Positions 44,258 to 54,000 of a DNA stretch of 64,000 nt are shown piece after piece. The stretch's first letter is position 1, and the number at the start of each line of letters is the position of its first letter. The notes beneath the pieces are model-generated. The model was not told the origin of the DNA and searched no databases. It saw nothing but the letters and a program-made list of their open reading frames with translations. This DNA is from Hymenobacter terrenus (lineage in GTDB: Bacteria > Bacteroidota > Bacteroidia > Cytophagales > Hymenobacteraceae): the NCBI RefSeq assembly GCF_000972495.1, contig NZ_LATM01000012.1, positions 62,001-126,000 of the forward strand, given 5' to 3'. The translations under genes and the position numbers were made by a program.

Positions 44258-44335
44258 CGCGGCTTCGACTAGGACCAAGTGCCCGGCACCGGACGCCACC
44301 GTGAATAGCATGCAGCAGGGTTGCGCTTCAGACAT
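44258..44335 (-). pseudogene. scrap of the hydrolase 3' end
   Basis: On the minus strand it reads MLFTVASGAGHLVLVEAALA. The intact gene's end reads TPFTVVPGAGHLLPLEAATE. DNA similarity covers about 60-75 bp (for example gtgcccggcaccggacgcca versus gtgcccggcgccgggcacca). It lies upstream of the intact gene, as expected from an old tandem duplication that has mostly been lost. Confidence 0.65.
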
Positions 44336-44383
44336 AGTAGGCTCGGCTAAAGCATCGCATTGTCAGGACCAATAAAAATTTGA

Positions 44384-44473
44384 TGTATGTTATTTTCACA
44401 AAATCAAAAAATACCACACACAATCACATAAAAAAGTGTGTGGTATTTTTTGATTTTGTGAAAATAACATACA
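44384..44473. repeat. perfect 38-nt inverted repeat holding operator-like motifs
   Basis: Left arm 44384-44421 starts tgtatgttattttcacaaaa; 14-nt loop; right arm 44436-44473 is the exact complement. Each arm is itself an imperfect palindrome (tgtatgttatttt, 9 nt, aaaaaataccacaca) resembling the operator at 48676-48712. AT-rich and non-coding. Confidence 0.85.
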
Positions 44474-44578
44474 CTTTTTAGTCGCAAGGGTATTTAATAA
44501 GTGCCGCGAACCCGCCTTAGATTTCCTGGTGCGGTTCTGGCCAAAGACCAATCAATAGTTCAGCACCAGTCGGACAAC

Positions 44579-44617
44579 AAAAAGCCGCCCGTCGCTACAT
44601 GCGGCGGGCGGCTTTTT
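44579..44617 (-). terminator. terminator of the 44631 gene
   Basis: Hairpin aaaaagccgcccg / cgggcggcttttt with an inner gc-rich loop, 13 bp past the minus-strand stop. Confidence 0.8.
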
Positions 44618-44630
44618 GCTGATACTGTTC

Positions 44631-45044
44631 CTAGGCCGAGAGGGTGGCCCGGTGGGGAGCAATGCCGTCTCTAATTGCCGTTAGGGTGGCTACCTGGCTG
44701 GCAATCTGCTCAGCGTCTACTTCGCCCAGGAAGCGCACCACACCCGTGGTCAGGCGCTTGCGCTTGGTGAGGGTCGTGCGCCGCACCTGCAGGGCCGCTA
44801 GTTCGTCGGTGGCTTCTTCCCGGGTTTGCGCATCAATGCTCGCCACGCCCAGCAGGGCCGTGTTCGACGCGATTTTGCTGTCCACCTTCGCCAGCTCAGA
44901 GCTGGTGCTGGCCTTCGAGCGGTCGGCCCGCTCGAAGGCCAAGTCAAGGGAGGCGTCGCGGACGGTGAAGGTTTTCAGCTCGAAGTCGAGTTCTTCCTTG
45001 GCCTCGTCGCATTCGGCCCAGGTGGTGGGAGAGGAATAATCCAT
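44631..45044 (-). CDS. hypothetical coiled-coil protein
   Basis: 137 residues from the ATG at 45044 (MDYSSPTTWAECDEAKEELD). The frame is open to 45116, but that stretch is AT-rich and hydrophobic, more like a promoter region. Highly charged, helical and coiled-coil-like: KEELDFELKTFTVRDASLDL, then TREEATDELAALQVRRTTLT. No signal peptide and no family recognised. Divergent from the broken DUF4280 gene, so it may share the effector island promoter region. Confidence 0.65.
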   Translation of the reverse strand: MDYSSPTTWAECDEAKEELDFELKTFTVRDASLDLAFERADRSKASTSSELAKVDSKIASNTALLGVASIDAQTREEATDELAALQVRRTTLTKRKRLTTGVVRFLGEVDAEQIASQVATLTAIRDGIAPHRATLSA

Positions 45045-45171
45045 AGGGGTTGAGAAAAAAGGGAAATGGTTAAATTTATTTTTCAAATATAATAGAATAA
45101 CATTAAATAAAAGCACCGGGGCTTTGTGCCGTTACTTTGTGGCCTTACCCCGTTCTACTGCCTACTACCAC

Positions 45172-45551
45172 ATGCTCCCTGCTACCGACACCGATTCCGC
45201 TACCGACGAATCCTCCGGCCCCCAACACGCCTACATATGCGCCGGCGCACTGCTCCGCTGCGACAAAGGCACCCTGCCGAGTCAGAGTTGGTCATCCCGG
45301 TCCGCTCCGTTTCCATCGGGGGCCCGCCGATGGCTAACGCCAACGACAAAGACCCGTTGGTCAACCAGCTCCACTTTGGCGTGTGCAGCCTCACCCAAAA
45401 GCCCTGCTTGCTCACCTGCCACCCCGGGCGCTGGCTCCAAGTGAAGCTCGATGTAGAGGTAGCGGGGGCCCCGGCCCTCCTCGAGTGCTCCAAACTGCCC
45501 TGCGCCCTGGGTGGAACCATTCGTTTTGTTCAACCTGGTCAGCTTGCTTAA
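45172..45551 (+). pseudogene. DUF4280 PAAR-like protein with a frameshift
   Basis: From ATG 45172 the frame reads MLPATDTDSATDESSGPQHA, then YICAGALLRCDKGTLPS, the family's start. The family pattern then continues in another frame: LVIPVRSVSIGGPPMANAND, LHFGVCSLTQKPCL, PALLECSKLPCALGGTIRFV and PGQ, ending 45551. The shift lies at about 45278-45290 (gccgagtcagagttgg). Restored, the protein is ~126 residues. The effector gene begins 2 bp downstream. It may be a real mutation or a read error. Confidence 0.8.
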
Positions 45552-45553
45552 GG

Positions 45554-47265
45554 ATGGTAACCACTGGCGCCCGCGCTCCCCGAGACACCCACCCCATCGC
45601 CCTGCCCAATGTCGCCTACTGGGTGCAGTTCCGGCGCGGGGCCAAGTACCAGGGCGAATACGGCTTTGATTGGGTGGAATGGACCCGCAATTCGGCCAAT
45701 AACGCGGCCACGGACTTTGACGACCTGGTGTCCGTCGCGGGAACAGCCATTGGCAACTTCGTGGAATGCTTCGACCCGGGCATCCCGGGTATTCCCGCCC
45801 AACCGGGCACCCCCGGCACGCCGCTCCCGGCCGCTGCCCCACCGGCCGCCCCGCCGGAAGCCCCGCTCCAGCCCATTACGATGGCTTCCTCGCTGCCCCC
45901 GCCCCCGCCGCTGCCGACGACCCTGCCCGTCCGGCTAAACCGGGCATCCCCCCCCGCTACGCACCCGTTACCGGACTCTACAAGCAGTACTATCACCAGG
46001 AGCTGCACAAGGGCTACTATAAGCGCCAAGTGCAGAGCAACGACTACTACGTGCCTTGGTGCTCCCTGCGACCCCACCAAACCATCCACCTCAAGCTGGA
46101 AGTAACATTTCTCAACAGCAACGCGGTGCAGCCCACCAACTGGTTCACCGTGCTGCCCGATGCCAACTACCTGGTGACCATCAACGGCCAGCCCAACACC
46201 GGGCCCATGCACCTGGTCCCGGTAGACAAGCAGGTGCTCGACGTGACCATTGAGTGCCTGCATCCGGCCCCCGAAACGAGCCTCAAGATAGTCGATGAGC
46301 TGGGGGCCGCCGTGGGCGAGTTGACGTTGGCCGAAAACCAGTTCGCGTATGAACTGCCGGTGCGGGTGGTCTACCTGCTACTGGGCCGGCCCATGAATCC
46401 GAAGGACCCGTTGGGAGCGACCCCGCCGCGCCCGCTCTACGCCGCGAGCCCGCACGCGCAGGCCACGCTGCAAAAGGGTTTTGAAGCCCTCGACTTCCTT
46501 AACTACGTTAACACCCACACGCTCAACCAGGCCCTGATTACCTGCGTCGTCACCGCCCCCAAGCCCCCCCTGACCCCACCCACTACCAAGCTGGCCCCCG
46601 CCTACCAGGTACTGCTGGATGAGGACCAGCTCAAGAAGGATGGGATAGTACTCGGGGGCCTGCTCCAAGGCGGCGCCAACGCAACCACCTACTGCGAAAA
46701 GGTGGCCAACGCCACGCCCGGCGTAGGCCCGTTTGCGGGCCTGACTATTTTCGTGCACGAGTTGGACGTGCCCCCGCCCGCACCGGGCGCAGTAACGAAT
46801 GCGGCGGGAACTATCTTTCCCGTCGAGGCCAAAACGCTTATTATCTACCGCACGGGCCTAAGCACGGGCTCCCAACGCACCATTGCCCACGAGCTGGGCC
46901 ACGTGCTGGGTCTAACCCACTCCTTCCTAGACACGAACGATGCAGATGCAACAGCGTATGGAAAGACCATTGATAATCTACAAGGACAACTCATAGATGC
47001 GCGAAAGTCCTTAGCAACTGCAACTCAGGCCTCAGCTATTCAACAATTTCAACAAGAGGTCAAGGCGCTGACTAATGCAATTGCTCGGCTGAATACTAGT
47101 CTAGACGTTTATCGACAGAACGCCTTCAAATTCAGGAAGTCTTCCACAGAAAATATGATGGATTATGAACCAGGCACCATCCGGCTGTCCTACTGGCAGT
47201 GGCAATGGCGGCTGATGCAGGCGGACGTGGCCAACTACTACGGTACCAAAAACGCCGCCAAATGA
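45554..47265 (+). CDS. metzincin-type T6SS effector, frameshifted in its linker
   Basis: The N-terminal domain from ATG 45554 reads VAYWVQFRRGAKYQGEYGFD (typical of proteins beside DUF4280 genes), then a Pro/Ala-rich linker. The long C-terminal frame is +1-shifted relative to it (open 45766-47265), so one indel lies at ~45860-45960, most likely in the C-runs there. The C-terminal part has TIAHELGHVLGLTHSF, the metzincin zinc site HExxHxxGxxH (His codons at 46888, 46900 and 46918), and a Met-turn ENMMDYEPG. A coiled stretch (~47000-47100, AT-richer) lies between them. Predicted secreted metallopeptidase toxin. Its stop overlaps the start of the lipoprotein gene. Confidence 0.75.
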
Positions 47266-47809
47266 GGAAGTGCTTCGTATTCGCCCGGAAGAACCTGCTT
47301 ATGTGTCTTTTAGTGACCGGGTGTGCCCGCTCGTTTCAAGCCCCCCCTCCCCTGATTGGCGTTCACGTAGCCCTGGCATGGCAGAACTTATAGACACTAA
47401 CATTAAGCTCCATCTTTACGACTCCGTAGAGGTCTACCAACGCGATGGTTTGTACTACGGCTTGCGTCGTAATCATGGTCCTTACGTCTACAGCCCTGAA
47501 GAAGCCAAAGAACGTTTATTAGACAGTACTGTATATATCACAACCCCTACCCACAATTACCGATGGCATTTTAATGCTGGCCACCCAGATGGAAGTTGGT
47601 CTTACAACAGCCGGATTAACCCAACGCTGTTCTTCATCGAAACCTATCGCAAAGGGGAGTTGCTAAAGCGCGAAAAGTTTAAGGATGGCCCGCCGCCCTA
47701 TTTTGTCGAAATCTACCGCGATGGGCAGCTGATTGAAAAAAAGGAGTGGACAATCCAGGCAAAAAGTAGCTGTTTCTCGAACGCATTAGGCAGCAAAAGT
47801 GTGAAATGA
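47262..47809 (+). pseudogene. lipoprotein with a frameshift, candidate immunity protein
   Basis: ATG 47262 overlaps the effector stop (ATGA). The reading MRKCFVFARKNLLMCLLVTG with a lipobox LVTGC (Cys21) continues to VALAWQNL and stops at ~47391. The adjacent frame continues smoothly as IDTNIKLHLYDSVEVYQRDG to 47809 with WHFNAGHPDGSWSYNS and FVEIYRDGQLIEKKEW. One base missing near 47388 explains both. Restored, it is a ~180-residue lipoprotein in the immunity position. ATG 47378 could also give a shorter cytoplasmic form. Confidence 0.7.
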
Positions 47810-48092
47810 ACTCGTTGATGCCTCTTTCATTTCCTTAGCGGGAATTTCTGTTCCTGGGCTAGTGCGACTCCTAACAACGGCTGTTAAGCAGTGGTTGGCA
47901 GGTTGTAACGCGAAACTCCACCTTCACCACGCCTGACGTGACCATCCGGAAGGAATACCACTTAGGTAAGCGGTTGAGCCGAAAAACGGGGCCGCCATAC
48001 CCCGATGCTAAATAGCGAATGACCGTCGCGCCCGTCATGCCGCGACTAGCATTACTCTACTTCATCAATATCCTGACTACCGTAGTGTCGCC

Positions 48093-48662
48093 TTAGCCCG
48101 GCAGCGCCACGGCCAGGGCAGCGGCCTCCGCTTCGAGGGCGACGACCCGCGCCCGAAGCAAGTGCCAGCGCGTGGCGGCCTCAGCGGATAGCGGCCGGGC
48201 CTGCCGGTGAAGCCAGTCGGCCCGCCAAGCCGCGCGGGCTGTGGCATTATCGGCGGCGATGTTGGGCGAGTCCGGAGCCTCAAGCAGCGCGGGCAGGGCC
48301 TGGGCCCACCGCTCGGCCCGGTGGGCCTGCTGCGCAAGCGGCGCGGCCTGCGCCCTCAGCCGGGCCGCTTGCTTAAGGCACACCCGGCGGCGAAAATCCA
48401 GTGTGCCCGCATCCGGGTCCGGAGCGCTAGGCGGGAGCACTTCCGCCGCTACCTCCGGGGCCGGTGGGGCGGCTGGCAATTGTGTCGCCAATGGGAGCAG
48501 CGTTTGGAGGACATCGGCGGAGAGGGAGCGTCGGCCATTTTCCAGGGCTTGCACCAGCGCGGGACTGACACCCAGGTAAAGCGCGAGTTCCTGTTGGTGC
48601 AAGCCGAACCACGCCCGCACGCGGGCTACCAGCGAAAGAGAGGGGACAGCACGACGGGGCAT
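48093..48662 (-). CDS. XRE-family helix-turn-helix regulator
   Basis: 189 residues. HTH at ~8-55: SLSLVARVRAWFGLHQQELA with LYLGVSPALVQALENGRRSL. The rest is Ala/Arg/Leu-rich, helical and possibly coiled-coil (~85-189), perhaps for dimerisation. No known C-terminal sensor. A 14-nt-arm palindrome at 48676-48712 lies directly before its start and is a good autoregulatory operator. Confidence 0.8.
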   Translation of the reverse strand: MPRRAVPSLSLVARVRAWFGLHQQELALYLGVSPALVQALENGRRSLSADVLQTLLPLATQLPAAPPAPEVAAEVLPPSAPDPDAGTLDFRRRVCLKQAARLRAQAAPLAQQAHRAERWAQALPALLEAPDSPNIAADNATARAAWRADWLHRQARPLSAEAATRWHLLRARVVALEAEAAALAVALPG

Positions 48663-48675
48663 AGCAGCCTAATTG

Positions 48676-48712
48676 TGTATGGTATTTTTATGAAATCCAA
48701 AAATACCATACA
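48676..48712. promoter_or_regulatory. palindromic operator between the XRE gene and a small ORF
   Basis: Perfect 14-nt arms tgtatggtattttt (48676-48689) and aaaaataccataca (48699-48712) around a 9-nt centre. The centre atgaaatcc holds the ATG of the divergent small ORF. The same half-site, with one or two changes, recurs twice in the palindrome at 44384-44473. Confidence 0.7.
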
Positions 48713-48776
48713 TCTCATCCAAAAAAAGAATGGCCGCCTGATAAGCGCCGGAAAGCTCCCCTATTACTTGGGATAA
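48690..48776 (+). CDS. small ORF (28 aa) divergent from the XRE gene
   Basis: ATG 48690 to TAA 48776: MKSKNTIHLIQKKNGRLISA then GKLPYYLG. Basic and without membrane segment. Its start codon sits inside the operator palindrome. It could be a real small protein controlled by the XRE regulator, the stub of a lost partner gene, or chance. Confidence 0.35.
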   Translation: MKSKNTIHLIQKKNGRLISAGKLPYYLG

Positions 48777-48999
48777 TGCTACTTACTACAAAGCTGTTCC
48801 TGCAGCGACGTAGCCACTGTCTTCGTGATAAAAGGCTGAAAAATGTGAGCCAATAAAAGGCTACCGCAATCCGCGCCGGAAAAGCTACCGTAGGTGCTTG
48901 CCTTGCTACCTGGTAGCGTTGCTATCAATCATCGAATTTTCAATCATAGAATTTCCTTTATTCCCCGCTAGCTACTATTTCCGTCCACCTTTTTGGCTC

Positions 49000-49043
49000 A
49001 AAGCACCTGCTGCCTCTTGATGAGAGGGGGAAGCAGGTGCTTT
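49000..49043 (+). promoter_or_regulatory. hairpin just upstream of the ECF sigma factor gene
   Basis: Perfect 12-nt arms aaagcacctgct (49000-49011) and agcaggtgcttt (49032-49043), loop 20 nt; it ends 13 bp before ATG 49057. No long T-run. It may be a leader structure or an operator for the sigma gene. Confidence 0.5.
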
Positions 49044-49056
49044 CGCCTATTCGTCT

Positions 49057-49611
49057 ATGAAGTCAACTCCGGCGTTTCTTACCGCGACGGATGAAGCGGC
49101 GCTTGTGCAGCGCCTGCTAGCCCGCGACGAACAAGCCTTGAGCGTAGTGCATGACCGGTACGCCAGGAGCCTGTTCACTGTAATTTTCCGCCTCGTGCGC
49201 GATGAGTCATTGGCCCAGGATGTGCTTCAGGAAGGCTTGCTGAAAGTCTGGTTGAGCATTACCAGCTACGATGTTACGCGTGGGCGTCTCTTCACCTGGA
49301 TGGTGCGGGTGTGCTGCAACCAGGCTATTGATGCGCTGCGTAGCCCGCGCCACAAGTTCCACCGCAGCAACCAGTCGCTGGAAGCTGGCAGCGCCTGGCA
49401 GGCCGCCGCCCCATCCAGTTTCAACCCCGAACATATTGGGCTGCGCGAACTTACGCTGCGCCTCAAGCCCCGACAGCGCGAAGTCATCGAATTGATTTAT
49501 TTTGGCGGCTGTACCCAGGCCGAAGCAGCCGAGCAGCTCGGCATCCCGCTCCCTACTGTGAAAACCCGCACGCGGGCAGCCCTGCAAGCCTTGTCTCAGC
49601 TAGCCCACTGA
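49057..49611 (+). CDS. ECF RNA polymerase sigma factor
   Basis: 184 residues. Region 2 (~20-90): LSVVHDRYARSLFTVIFRLV, SLAQDVLQEGLLKVWLSITS, then GRLFTWMVRVCCNQAIDALR. Region 4 (~130-180): LRELTLRLKPRQREVIELIY, FGGCTQAEAAEQLGIPLPTV and KTRTRAALQALSQL. No anti-sigma gene follows; the next gene is a DUF1801 protein. It may recognise extracytoplasmic or surface stress through a distant anti-sigma factor. Confidence 0.93.
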   Translation: MKSTPAFLTATDEAALVQRLLARDEQALSVVHDRYARSLFTVIFRLVRDESLAQDVLQEGLLKVWLSITSYDVTRGRLFTWMVRVCCNQAIDALRSPRHKFHRSNQSLEAGSAWQAAAPSSFNPEHIGLRELTLRLKPRQREVIELIYFGGCTQAEAAEQLGIPLPTVKTRTRAALQALSQLAH

Positions 49612-49633
49612 ATCCTACTTGCCCGCTCTCACC

Positions 49634-50017
49634 ATGAACTACGCGGTAGAAAACTTCATTGATGATTTGCCCGCCCCGTTTCAGGTTCTCACCCGCCGCC
49701 TGCAGGCGCTTTTGCTAAGCCTGGACCCGGCCATGGTAGAGAGCTTCAAATGGCAGGTGCCGTTCTACAGCTACCAAGGGCTGCTCTGCTACCTCAATCC
49801 GCAATTGAAAAAGGGGCACGTCGCGCTTGGCTTTGTGCACGGCACCCGCCTTCCCGACCCCACAGGCTTGCTCACGGGAACGGGTAAGGCCATCCGCCAC
49901 GTGCTCGTGCGCACCGAGGCCGACATATTTCAGCCGGCCGTGCTGGACCTGCTCCAGGCTGCGCTGGCAGCTAACCGGGAAGCGGGGAGGCAGAGACCCA
50001 GTAATTCTCCCCGATGA
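49634..50017 (+). CDS. DUF1801 (YdhG-like) protein
   Basis: 127 residues from ATG 49634 (MNYAVENFIDDLPAPFQVLT). DUF1801 pattern: MVESFKWQVPFYSYQGLLCY, then KKGHVALGFVHG and GKAIRHVLVRTEADI. Small cytoplasmic alpha+beta protein of unknown function. Starts 22 bp after the sigma factor stop, likely the same operon. Ends 5 bp from the end of the convergent flavoprotein gene. Confidence 0.85.
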   Translation: MNYAVENFIDDLPAPFQVLTRRLQALLLSLDPAMVESFKWQVPFYSYQGLLCYLNPQLKKGHVALGFVHGTRLPDPTGLLTGTGKAIRHVLVRTEADIFQPAVLDLLQAALAANREAGRQRPSNSPR

Positions 50018-50022
50018 AGCCT

Positions 50023-50943
50023 TTACCGGGGGCACTCTTCCCGGGTCAGGCTTTCGTTGATGAGAATGGCGGCCCGGCTGCCCGAGGCAGCGGCCAAAAG
50101 GGCTTGCTGGGTACCGGGGATGGTATCGCCGGCAGCATACAGGCCGGTAATGGTGGTTTGCATACCCGCATCGACCCAGATGGCCCCTTTGCTCGTCATG
50201 CGGACCCCCAGATTGGCCGCCAGCGGACTACGCTGATGCTGAGCTGCGTGCAAAAACAGGGCAACACACTCCAACTGGCTGCCATCGGTAAACTCAATGC
50301 GCTGCAAGCTACCATTTGGCGCACCTACCAGGCGGGTAATGGGCTGCTCGCAAATACCAATTTTATGGCGCCGCAGGCGCCGCCGGGCATTCGGCGTGAG
50401 GTGGCCGGGTCCGTTCGTCACCACGACAATATCGGGGCTCCAGCGACTGACCAGCAAGGCCAGTCCTGTCACTATGCGCCCCTGCCCATACACGGCCAGG
50501 GGCTGACGGCGCACCTCCCAGCCGTGGCAGTAGGGACAGTGCAGCACGCCCCGCCCCCACAACTCGCGGAAGCCCGGCAGCGGCGGTAGAATGTCAGACA
50601 CGCCCGTGGCAAGCAGCACCCGCCGGGCCGTGATGTGGGCCGGTGCATCGTCGGCGGTGCCATGACCGGTGGCCAGGAACCCCCTGCCCTGGGAAGTGAT
50701 GCTTTCAATCTGTACAGCCTGCACTTCCACGGTTTCGTAGGGCCGCAGCTGTTCGTGGCCCAGGCGGAGCAGTTCAGCGGGCCGGATGCCATCGCGCGAT
50801 AAAAAGCCGTGCACCCCAAGCGAGGCTTCATTGCGCGGCGGACCGCCATCGGCCAGCAGCACGCGGCGCAAGCAACGGCCCAAGGTGAGCGCCGCCGACA
50901 GTCCGGCACTGCCTGCGCCGACGATAAGAACATCGTATTGCAT
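50023..50943 (-). CDS. FAD-dependent thioredoxin-reductase-like oxidoreductase
   Basis: About 306 residues from the ATG at 50943 (MQYDVLIVGAGSAGLSAALT). FAD site GAGSAGLSAAL; a second nucleotide region near VYGQGRIVTGLALLVSRW (degenerate GxGxxx). GRGVLHCPYCHGWEVR carries the CPYC pair in the position of the TrxR redox centre. Late FAD motif GLYAAGDTIPGTQQALLAAA. It belongs to the short thioredoxin-reductase-like group, whose electron acceptor is unknown. The frame extends to 51009 but lacks family sequence there. Confidence 0.88.
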   Translation of the reverse strand: MQYDVLIVGAGSAGLSAALTLGRCLRRVLLADGGPPRNEASLGVHGFLSRDGIRPAELLRLGHEQLRPYETVEVQAVQIESITSQGRGFLATGHGTADDAPAHITARRVLLATGVSDILPPLPGFRELWGRGVLHCPYCHGWEVRRQPLAVYGQGRIVTGLALLVSRWSPDIVVVTNGPGHLTPNARRRLRRHKIGICEQPITRLVGAPNGSLQRIEFTDGSQLECVALFLHAAQHQRSPLAANLGVRMTSKGAIWVDAGMQTTITGLYAAGDTIPGTQQALLAAASGSRAAILINESLTREECPR

Positions 50944-51026
50944 CAGAAGAGAAGAGTGACGGTGGTAAGAGTGGTCTAACCCTACCTCGTGGCCCGAGGT
51001 TACGCTCAACAGTCCAGCTGCAATGC

Positions 51027-51061
51027 AAAAAAGCCCTTCCCGCGGCGGGAAGGGCTTTTTT
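51027..51061. terminator. terminator shared by flavoprotein and adhesin side
   Basis: Perfect hairpin aaaaaagcccttcccg / cgggaagggctttttt. It lies 28 bp past the stop of the giant minus-strand gene at 51090. A near twin follows the next adhesin (60036). Confidence 0.85.
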
Positions 51062-51089
51062 ATTGTTCATCAAAACGGCAAAATCCGGG

Positions 51090-54000
51090 TTATTCTTTAA
51101 TGAGGCGCTTGGTCAGGTTCACGACTTGGCTGCCGCTTTGCCCGCGCACCAGCACGGTGTAGGTGCCACTAGCTACAGTGTGCAAGTCCAGCGCGTGGGC
51201 GAGGCCGGCTGCCAGGTTCACCCCCAGTATCACCCGGCCGGTGGCATCAAGCACGCTGACTTGGTAGTCCCCGACAGGCAGTTGAGTCAGGTCGAGCTGC
51301 GTGGTGGCCGTGGCGGGGTTGGGGAAGAGCCCAATGGCCGGGGTCAGCCCCGTGAAGGTCACCGTGCGCACGGGCGAGTACGTGGCCGTGCCGTCGGTAT
51401 CCACCTGCTTGAGGCGGTAGTATACCGGACCGCTCACCTTGGCCCCGATGCCGACGTCGGTCAGCGCGTAGTCGGTCGGGGTCGAGCGGCTGCCCTGGCC
51501 CTTCACTTCGCTAAATTTCACGAAGTCGGTGCCGTTGAGGCTGCGCTCCACGTCGAAATGGTCGTTGTTCTTCTCCGAAGCTGTCCGCCACGCCAGGGCA
51601 GCATCGGTATTCCTTACTGCCTGGGCCGTGAAGACGGTCAGTTCTACCGGCAGCGGATAAGCGCCGATGGTGAACCGGGCCAGCGTGCGGCTCACCCCTC
51701 CGTATACGTCGGTTGTGATGACGAACACCGAGTACGTGGTGGGCGCGGTGATTTTGGGCAGTTGGGTGGCGTCGCTCACGTAAATCTGGCCCGTGGTGGG
51801 GTTCAGCAGCACACCGCTCGGCAGCACGTTGGTCGGGTTAGCGGTGGGGCCGCTCTTGTCAAGGGCGGCATTTACCGTGGTAGCGGTGGTGCGCAGGCCG
51901 CTGGCGGTATTGGTGAGCAGAGTACCGGCTTTGTCGCCGCCCGCCACATCAGCGGTGGTGTAGATGGCACCCTTGGCATTGTACTGCGCGCCGTTGGGGT
52001 CAATTACAAAGGCCAGCACGTCGTTGGTCGCGTACCGACTTGCACCGCCTTTGGTGGGCGTGGCCGTGTAGAACGCGCTAGAGTCGGCACCTACCTGGAT
52101 GGTATAGCGCGCCACGTTCGAAGTCAGGGCCTGGGCCGGGGTGCCGTTGCCGTTGTCGGTAGCCGTGTAGGTAAAGAACACGCTGCCAACGTAGCTGCTT
52201 ACGGGGTCGAAAGTCAGCGTCTTGGCTTGCTCTGTCGTCAACACTTGGTTCGGCGCTACCGGCGTAGGCGTGCCCCCGCTGCCCGAAGTCGCGCTGTTAT
52301 AGAACAGCACACCCTGCGATGTAGTGTTAGGGATGCTCCTGATGGTGTAGCTGGCAATACTGCCCGTACCGGCGCTCACTTCAGAAGCAGCATCGGTAGC
52401 GCTCAACGGGGAGAGCAGCAGCGCAGCAGTAGCCGTGTTGCCTTCCGGTGACTGTAGCTTGTTGACTACGTCGTTGGCTGTGGGCGCGATGTTCACACCC
52501 GTCGTTCCACTCGCCACATTGTTGCTGCCGGGGCCCACGTTGGTGTCGCCATCGGCCGTCACGGTAGTCGTCACGCTGTAGGTTGCGGTGGGGGCGGCAA
52601 AGCTCACGAGGTAGTTGAGCACGCCCCCAGCTGGCACGCTGTTGTTGGAAGGCAATAGGTTAACTGTGGTGGGGCTGGCACTGGCGGGAATCCCGATGGT
52701 GGTACCATTCACCGTGTAGCTCGTTACCCCAGCCGGGATGGTAAACTTCACGGTAGTGTTAGTGGCCGCCACCGGGCCGTTGTTGGTGGCCACCACGGCG
52801 TAATTAACCGGGCTGCCGGCAGCGGCAGTGGCGGGATGGTTCAGGGTCACGGCCACGTCGGCTTGCCCTGCGATGGTTGTGGTGGTGCGCACCACGTTAT
52901 TGGCCGGGTCTGAATCCGGGTTGTTCATGGCCGAGTTAGCCGTCAAGGTCAAGCTGCTGGCGGGCGCCGGGAACGTGATGGTATTCTCAACCGAGGCCGA
53001 GGCTGCCAGAGTTGGACCACCCAGAATCGTCAGCAGGCCCGAGGCTACATCGTAGGTAGGGGCGCTGGCACCACTGCCGAAGGTGATAACGCCTGCACTC
53101 AGCGTGCCATTTACCCCATTTACCTGGAAGCTGGTTGTGCCCAGGCCCACGGGTAGGCTTACAAGCTGCACGGGGCTTTGGGCGGTGGCGCTGCCGGCAG
53201 CGTTGGCCGTTCTCACTTTGTAAGTGAGCAGCGCGCCGGGCGCCTGCGGTCCGGCCGGAGCGGCCGTGAACGTGGTAGCCAGATTGGCGCTGCTCAGCGC
53301 CGAAGTCGCAGCCGAGGTATTCAGACGGGCCGAGTTATTGTCCAGATTGGCTTCCAGCTTATTGGAGGTGGGGCTGTCCAGGGCGACAGCGGCGGCCAGG
53401 TTGAACTGGGGAGTATTGGGCATCAGGAAAGTAATCGTGCCCTGGGTGCTCTGGCCCACCTCGACAATGGTGGTCGAAGCGAAGGTAACCACGCCGGTGC
53501 TGGCCGAGTAAGCGCCCGCCACTACGTTGCCGCTGTTGTCCCGCACTTCCACCCCCACTAAGCCGGTGGGCAGCTGCACGGTGGTGGTCTGGGCGCCTAT
53601 TACCGACGGCCCATTATTGGTCGTGGTCACGGTATACTCCACCGGGCTGCCCACAATGGCCTTGGTGGGACCGGCCAGGCTTACGGTCAGGTCCACAACT
53701 TGGTCGATGCCATTGTTGAGGATGGCCGAGTTGTTGGCCAGATTCGTTTCGGGAGTCGAGATGCTTACCGTAGCCAGCGCGCGCGCCGCCCCGTAGGCTG
53801 GGGCCAGAAAGCTGATAATGTTGTTGAGCAACGCGCCTCTGGTGAGCGAGCCGACAGCCGGCAAGGTCAGCAGGCCACTGACGACCGTGTAGGTCGCGCC
53901 GCTGGCGAACGTGATAACCCCGCCGCTCAACGAACCCGTGCTGCCGTTCAGCTGCAAGGTGGTCACGCTCAGATTGGGCTGGATGCTAACAGCCTGCTGC

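Noticed and set aside
51063-52451. Long plus-strand frames opposite the giant adhesins (also 53700-54911)
   Set aside because: They mirror the codon bias of the minus-strand genes and show no domain; the minus frames have clear DUF11 and T9SS motifs.
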